7,798 nucleotides of DNA from Hyphomicrobiaceae bacterium (lineage in GTDB: Bacteria > Pseudomonadota > Alphaproteobacteria > Rhizobiales > JAKIUO01): NCBI GenBank assembly GCA_021647535.1, contig JAKIUO010000141.1:1-7798 (forward strand), read 5' to 3'. A program made the translations under genes and the position numbers. This document shows, one piece after another, positions 6,464 to 7,798 of this stretch; within the stretch, counting starts at the first letter, position 1, and the number at the start of each line of letters is the position of its first letter. The notes under the pieces were generated by a model that had not been told where the DNA came from, searched no databases, and worked only from the letters and a program-made list of their open reading frames with translations.

Positions 6464-7489
6464 ATGGTTGCAATCAAATCCCATCAAACTGATCGTACGA
6501 TCAAAGATCCTCAAAAAAATATGCTGGCCTATCTGATCTATGGAACAGATGAAGGTCGTATATCTGAAAATGCTGCGCTACTTGCCAAAAACTGGTCTGC
6601 CAAATTTGGAGATGGTGGAGATATAATCCGCATTGATGAACGTAGTCTGGCTGACAATCCTGATCTTCTGGCAATTGAAATCCGCTCGGTTTCCATGTTT
6701 GGAGGTTATAATGTGGTGCGGGCCAATTTAAGCAATCGCATCAGACCAGATCTTGTCAAAGAGCTCATTGGCCTTAAACCACAAAATCTTTTAATCATCG
6801 AAGCGGGAAATCTCAAGCCCTCCTCAGCCATGCGCAAGCTTTTTGATAAATCCAAAAGCGCTGCTGCCTTGCCCTGCTATCCTGACGAGCAACGCGATAT
6901 CTCTCACCTTATTGACGAAGAAATTACTGGCAAGGGCTTCAAACTATCTTCTCCAGCTCGCAAGCTTCTTGCTCAAAGCCTTGGGACTGATCGCGGGATT
7001 TCACGCCAGGAACTGATCAAGCTGGCGCTCTATGCTGATGGCAAAGAAAATATAGAACTGGAAGATATACAAACAACAATCGGTGATAGTTCGCAACTCG
7101 CTTATGACCAGCTGATCGCCTTGATCATGTCTGGCAATGCCATACAAGCCCTCGCCAAATTGGAGAGATTACTGGCATCTGGGCAGACCAGTGCTGGGTT
7201 GATGACAATGCTTGGTCGTCACCTCGCCAGGCTTTATAAAGTGCGCGCAATGATTGAAGGCGGGAAACAGTCAGCAGATGCGGTGGCCTCGCTGCGCCCT
7301 CCAGTTCACTTCAAACAAAAAGATGCTCTGCTTCAGCAGGTCAGCAGACTTAATCTGGAAAGCTTGAAAAAAGCCATTCACATCGTTCAAGAAACAGTGG
7401 CCCGTTCGCGCCGCAGTTCTAATATGGAACTTATAGGGATTGAGCGCATGATCCTGATGCTCACCAGAATGACGAAAAACGCCCGATAA
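6464..7489 (+). CDS. holA: DNA polymerase III subunit delta
   Basis: The delta subunit of the clamp loader opens the beta sliding clamp so that it can be placed on DNA at replication. The 341 residues match the family length (about 340). The N-terminal segment has YLIYGTDEGRISE (23-35), the family's opening strand and degenerate loop, without a functional Walker A as expected for delta. A middle domain (about 140-210) carries FDKSKSAAALPCY and the helical stretch around REL/QELIKLALYADG. The C-terminal collar domain (about 215-341) has QLAYDQLIALIMSGNA and ends in a helix containing NMELIGIERMILML, like the family's usual C-terminal helix. The ATG at 6464 is chosen because GGGGA lies six bases upstream (6453-6457); an in-frame TTG at 6449 would add five residues. 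It follows lptE by 82 bp and is probably in the leuS transcription unit. Downstream is repeat copy 3. Confidence 0.92.
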   Translation: MVAIKSHQTDRTIKDPQKNMLAYLIYGTDEGRISENAALLAKNWSAKFGDGGDIIRIDERSLADNPDLLAIEIRSVSMFGGYNVVRANLSNRIRPDLVKELIGLKPQNLLIIEAGNLKPSSAMRKLFDKSKSAAALPCYPDEQRDISHLIDEEITGKGFKLSSPARKLLAQSLGTDRGISRQELIKLALYADGKENIELEDIQTTIGDSSQLAYDQLIALIMSGNAIQALAKLERLLASGQTSAGLMTMLGRHLARLYKVRAMIEGGKQSADAVASLRPPVHFKQKDALLQQVSRLNLESLKKAIHIVQETVARSRRSSNMELIGIERMILMLTRMTKNAR

Positions 7490-7520
7490 TTTTTTACAAT
7501 TTTGGGTCATCTCATCAAAC

Positions 7521-7564
7521 TTGCTTCGCAAGCGGGTTGCCACCCGCACCCGCTTGGGAGGAGA
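7521..7564 (-). repeat. Inverted, truncated half-unit of the BIME-like repeat (copy 3a)
   Basis: The reverse complement matches 1433-1476 of copy 1 over 44 bases with one mismatch; 7528-7564 against 1433-1469 is a perfect 37-base match. It holds the hairpin GCGGGT/ACCCGC (7532-7537, 7542-7547). The same left arm can pair instead as AAGCGGGT (7530-7537) with ACCCGCTT (7548-7555). The next hairpin of the half-unit is cut after GGGAGGAGA. It begins 31 bp after the holA stop. Confidence 0.8.
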
Positions 7565-7573
7565 TCAAGGGCC

Positions 7574-7734
7574 ATTCAATTCTTAGCCAACTCGCTACGC
7601 GAATGGGCTATCGCCCATACCCATTCGGGGAAAGCATCCCCAAACCCCTGCTTTTTCAACTTTCGGATAGAAAAATGGGAGGTCTGGAGGGATCCCTCCA
7701 GCGGGGTTCGGGGCTGGCCCCGTCGCGAAGCGCG
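7574..7734. repeat. BIME-like palindromic repeat element, copy 3b (two inverted half-units)
   Basis: It starts with ATTCAATTCT (7574-7583), identical to the copy 1 terminus. Then come CGCTACGCGA (7593-7602), hairpin TGGGC/GCCCA (7604-7617), hairpin GGGGA/TCCCC (7627-7641), an A/T-rich spacer with T5 and A5 runs (7650-7675), the 18-bp palindrome CTGGAGGGATCCCTCCAG (7684-7701), hairpin CGGGGC/GCCCCG (7709-7722) and TCGCGAAGCG (7723-7732). The left half is about 85% identical to 1315-1383. The right half has the copy 2 ending instead of the copy 1 ending. No terminal inverted repeat matching ATTCAATTCT is present on the right side. Confidence 0.8.
7671..7701 (-). terminator. Possible terminator for the gene converging on holA, carried by repeat copy 3b
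   Basis: Minus-strand transcripts leaving the gene that ends at 7747 would meet the 9-bp stem of palindrome 7684-7701, then five T residues (7675-7671) eight bases later. In the other direction, holA transcripts meet hairpin 7627-7641 and T5 at 7652-7656. The two signals face inward on the same element, which suits a convergent gene pair. The distance to the T-run is longer than normal. Confidence 0.35.
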
Positions 7735-7746
7735 TTGCGCAAGCGC

Positions 7747-7797
7747 TCAGCTATTATATTTTTTCATGAGGCGCAAATAGAGATCATCAAACTGATC
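7747..7797 (-). CDS. C-terminal end of a convergent gene, possibly parB
   Basis: Only the last 16 codons and a TGA stop are in the window: DQFDDLYLRLMKKYNS on the minus strand. Of the three minus frames this is the one that stays open to the window edge, and it stops just outside repeat copy 3b. The acidic-hydrophobic helix pattern (DxLDDLxxRL-like) resembles the C-terminal dimerisation helix of chromosomal ParB. parB is commonly the neighbour of holA in alphaproteobacteria. Sixteen residues cannot prove identity, so this rests mainly on gene order. Confidence 0.4.
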   Translation of the reverse strand, partial: DQFDDLYLRLMKKYNS

Positions 7798-7798
7798 A

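Noticed and set aside
6436..6509. Inverted repeat GATCTTTG (6436-6443) / CAAAGATC (6502-6509) around the holA start, and the palindrome GATCGTACGATC (6491-6502)
   Set aside because: An 8-bp stem with a 58-base loop is weak and likely to occur by chance; the palindrome lies in codons and shows no partner sites.
5833..7489. Lower G+C in lptE-holA than in leuS/manC as a sign of transfer
   Set aside because: The shift is modest (about 40-45% versus 50% in small samples by eye) and the gene order is the standard one for core genes.
7502..7780. Plus-strand ORF after holA
   Set aside because: Its product is a translation of the hairpin repeats (proline/glycine/arginine-rich runs of the sort such repeats give in any frame).
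6482..7797. 13-base direct match CATCAAACTGATC at 6482-6494 and 7785-7797
   Set aside because: A single match of this length is expected by chance in a window of this size, and both copies lie inside coding sequence.

Overview
The window looks chromosomal, from an alphaproteobacterium of medium G+C (roughly 45-52% by eye). The main evidence is the gene set and order around leuS: yggS diverging from leuS-lptE-holA, with what may be the last codons of parB converging on holA. This arrangement is familiar in alphaproteobacteria. LeuRS also carries an editing-domain sequence (GTGAVFGCPAHDQRD) of the kind seen in that class. I cannot name the genus.

Layout, left to right. (1) 1-1135, minus: N-terminal 378 residues of ManC/AlgA-type mannose-1-phosphate guanylyltransferase / mannose-6-phosphate isomerase, running off the left edge. 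(2) 1136-1511: a 376-bp gene-free stretch holding the manC leader and a 180-bp hairpin-rich repeat (copy 1) with perfect 12-bp terminal inverted repeats. (3) 1512-2843, minus: a two-gene unit of yggs-type PLP homeostasis protein followed 12 bp later by a DUF1877 (YfbM-like) protein of unknown function. (4) 2844-3132: divergent intergenic region filled mostly by repeat copy 2. (5) 3133-7489, plus: leuS, lptE, holA, that is leucyl-tRNA synthetase, the outer-membrane LPS-assembly lipoprotein, and DNA polymerase III delta subunit. (6) 7490-7746: repeat copy 3, with an extra inverted half-unit. (7) 7747-7797, minus: the last 16 codons of a convergent gene, possibly parB.

The genes are mostly housekeeping: translation (leuS), envelope biogenesis (lptE, and sugar-nucleotide supply from manC), replication (holA) and vitamin B6 homeostasis (yggS). 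They share transcription units rather than one pathway.

The unusual content is between the genes. All three intergenic regions longer than 250 bp hold a member of one repeat family. A half-unit is a G/C hairpin of the TTGGGGAA..TTCCCCAA kind, then GCGGGT, then a second hairpin of the TGGGC..GCCCA kind, then TCGCGAAGCG. Two half-units face each other in inverted orientation across an A/T-rich spacer, as in the BIME arrangement of REP sequences. The copies are mosaic, and one runs in frame into the 5' side of the leuS reading frame. I saw no complete transposase, CRISPR array, tRNA, rRNA or defence system.
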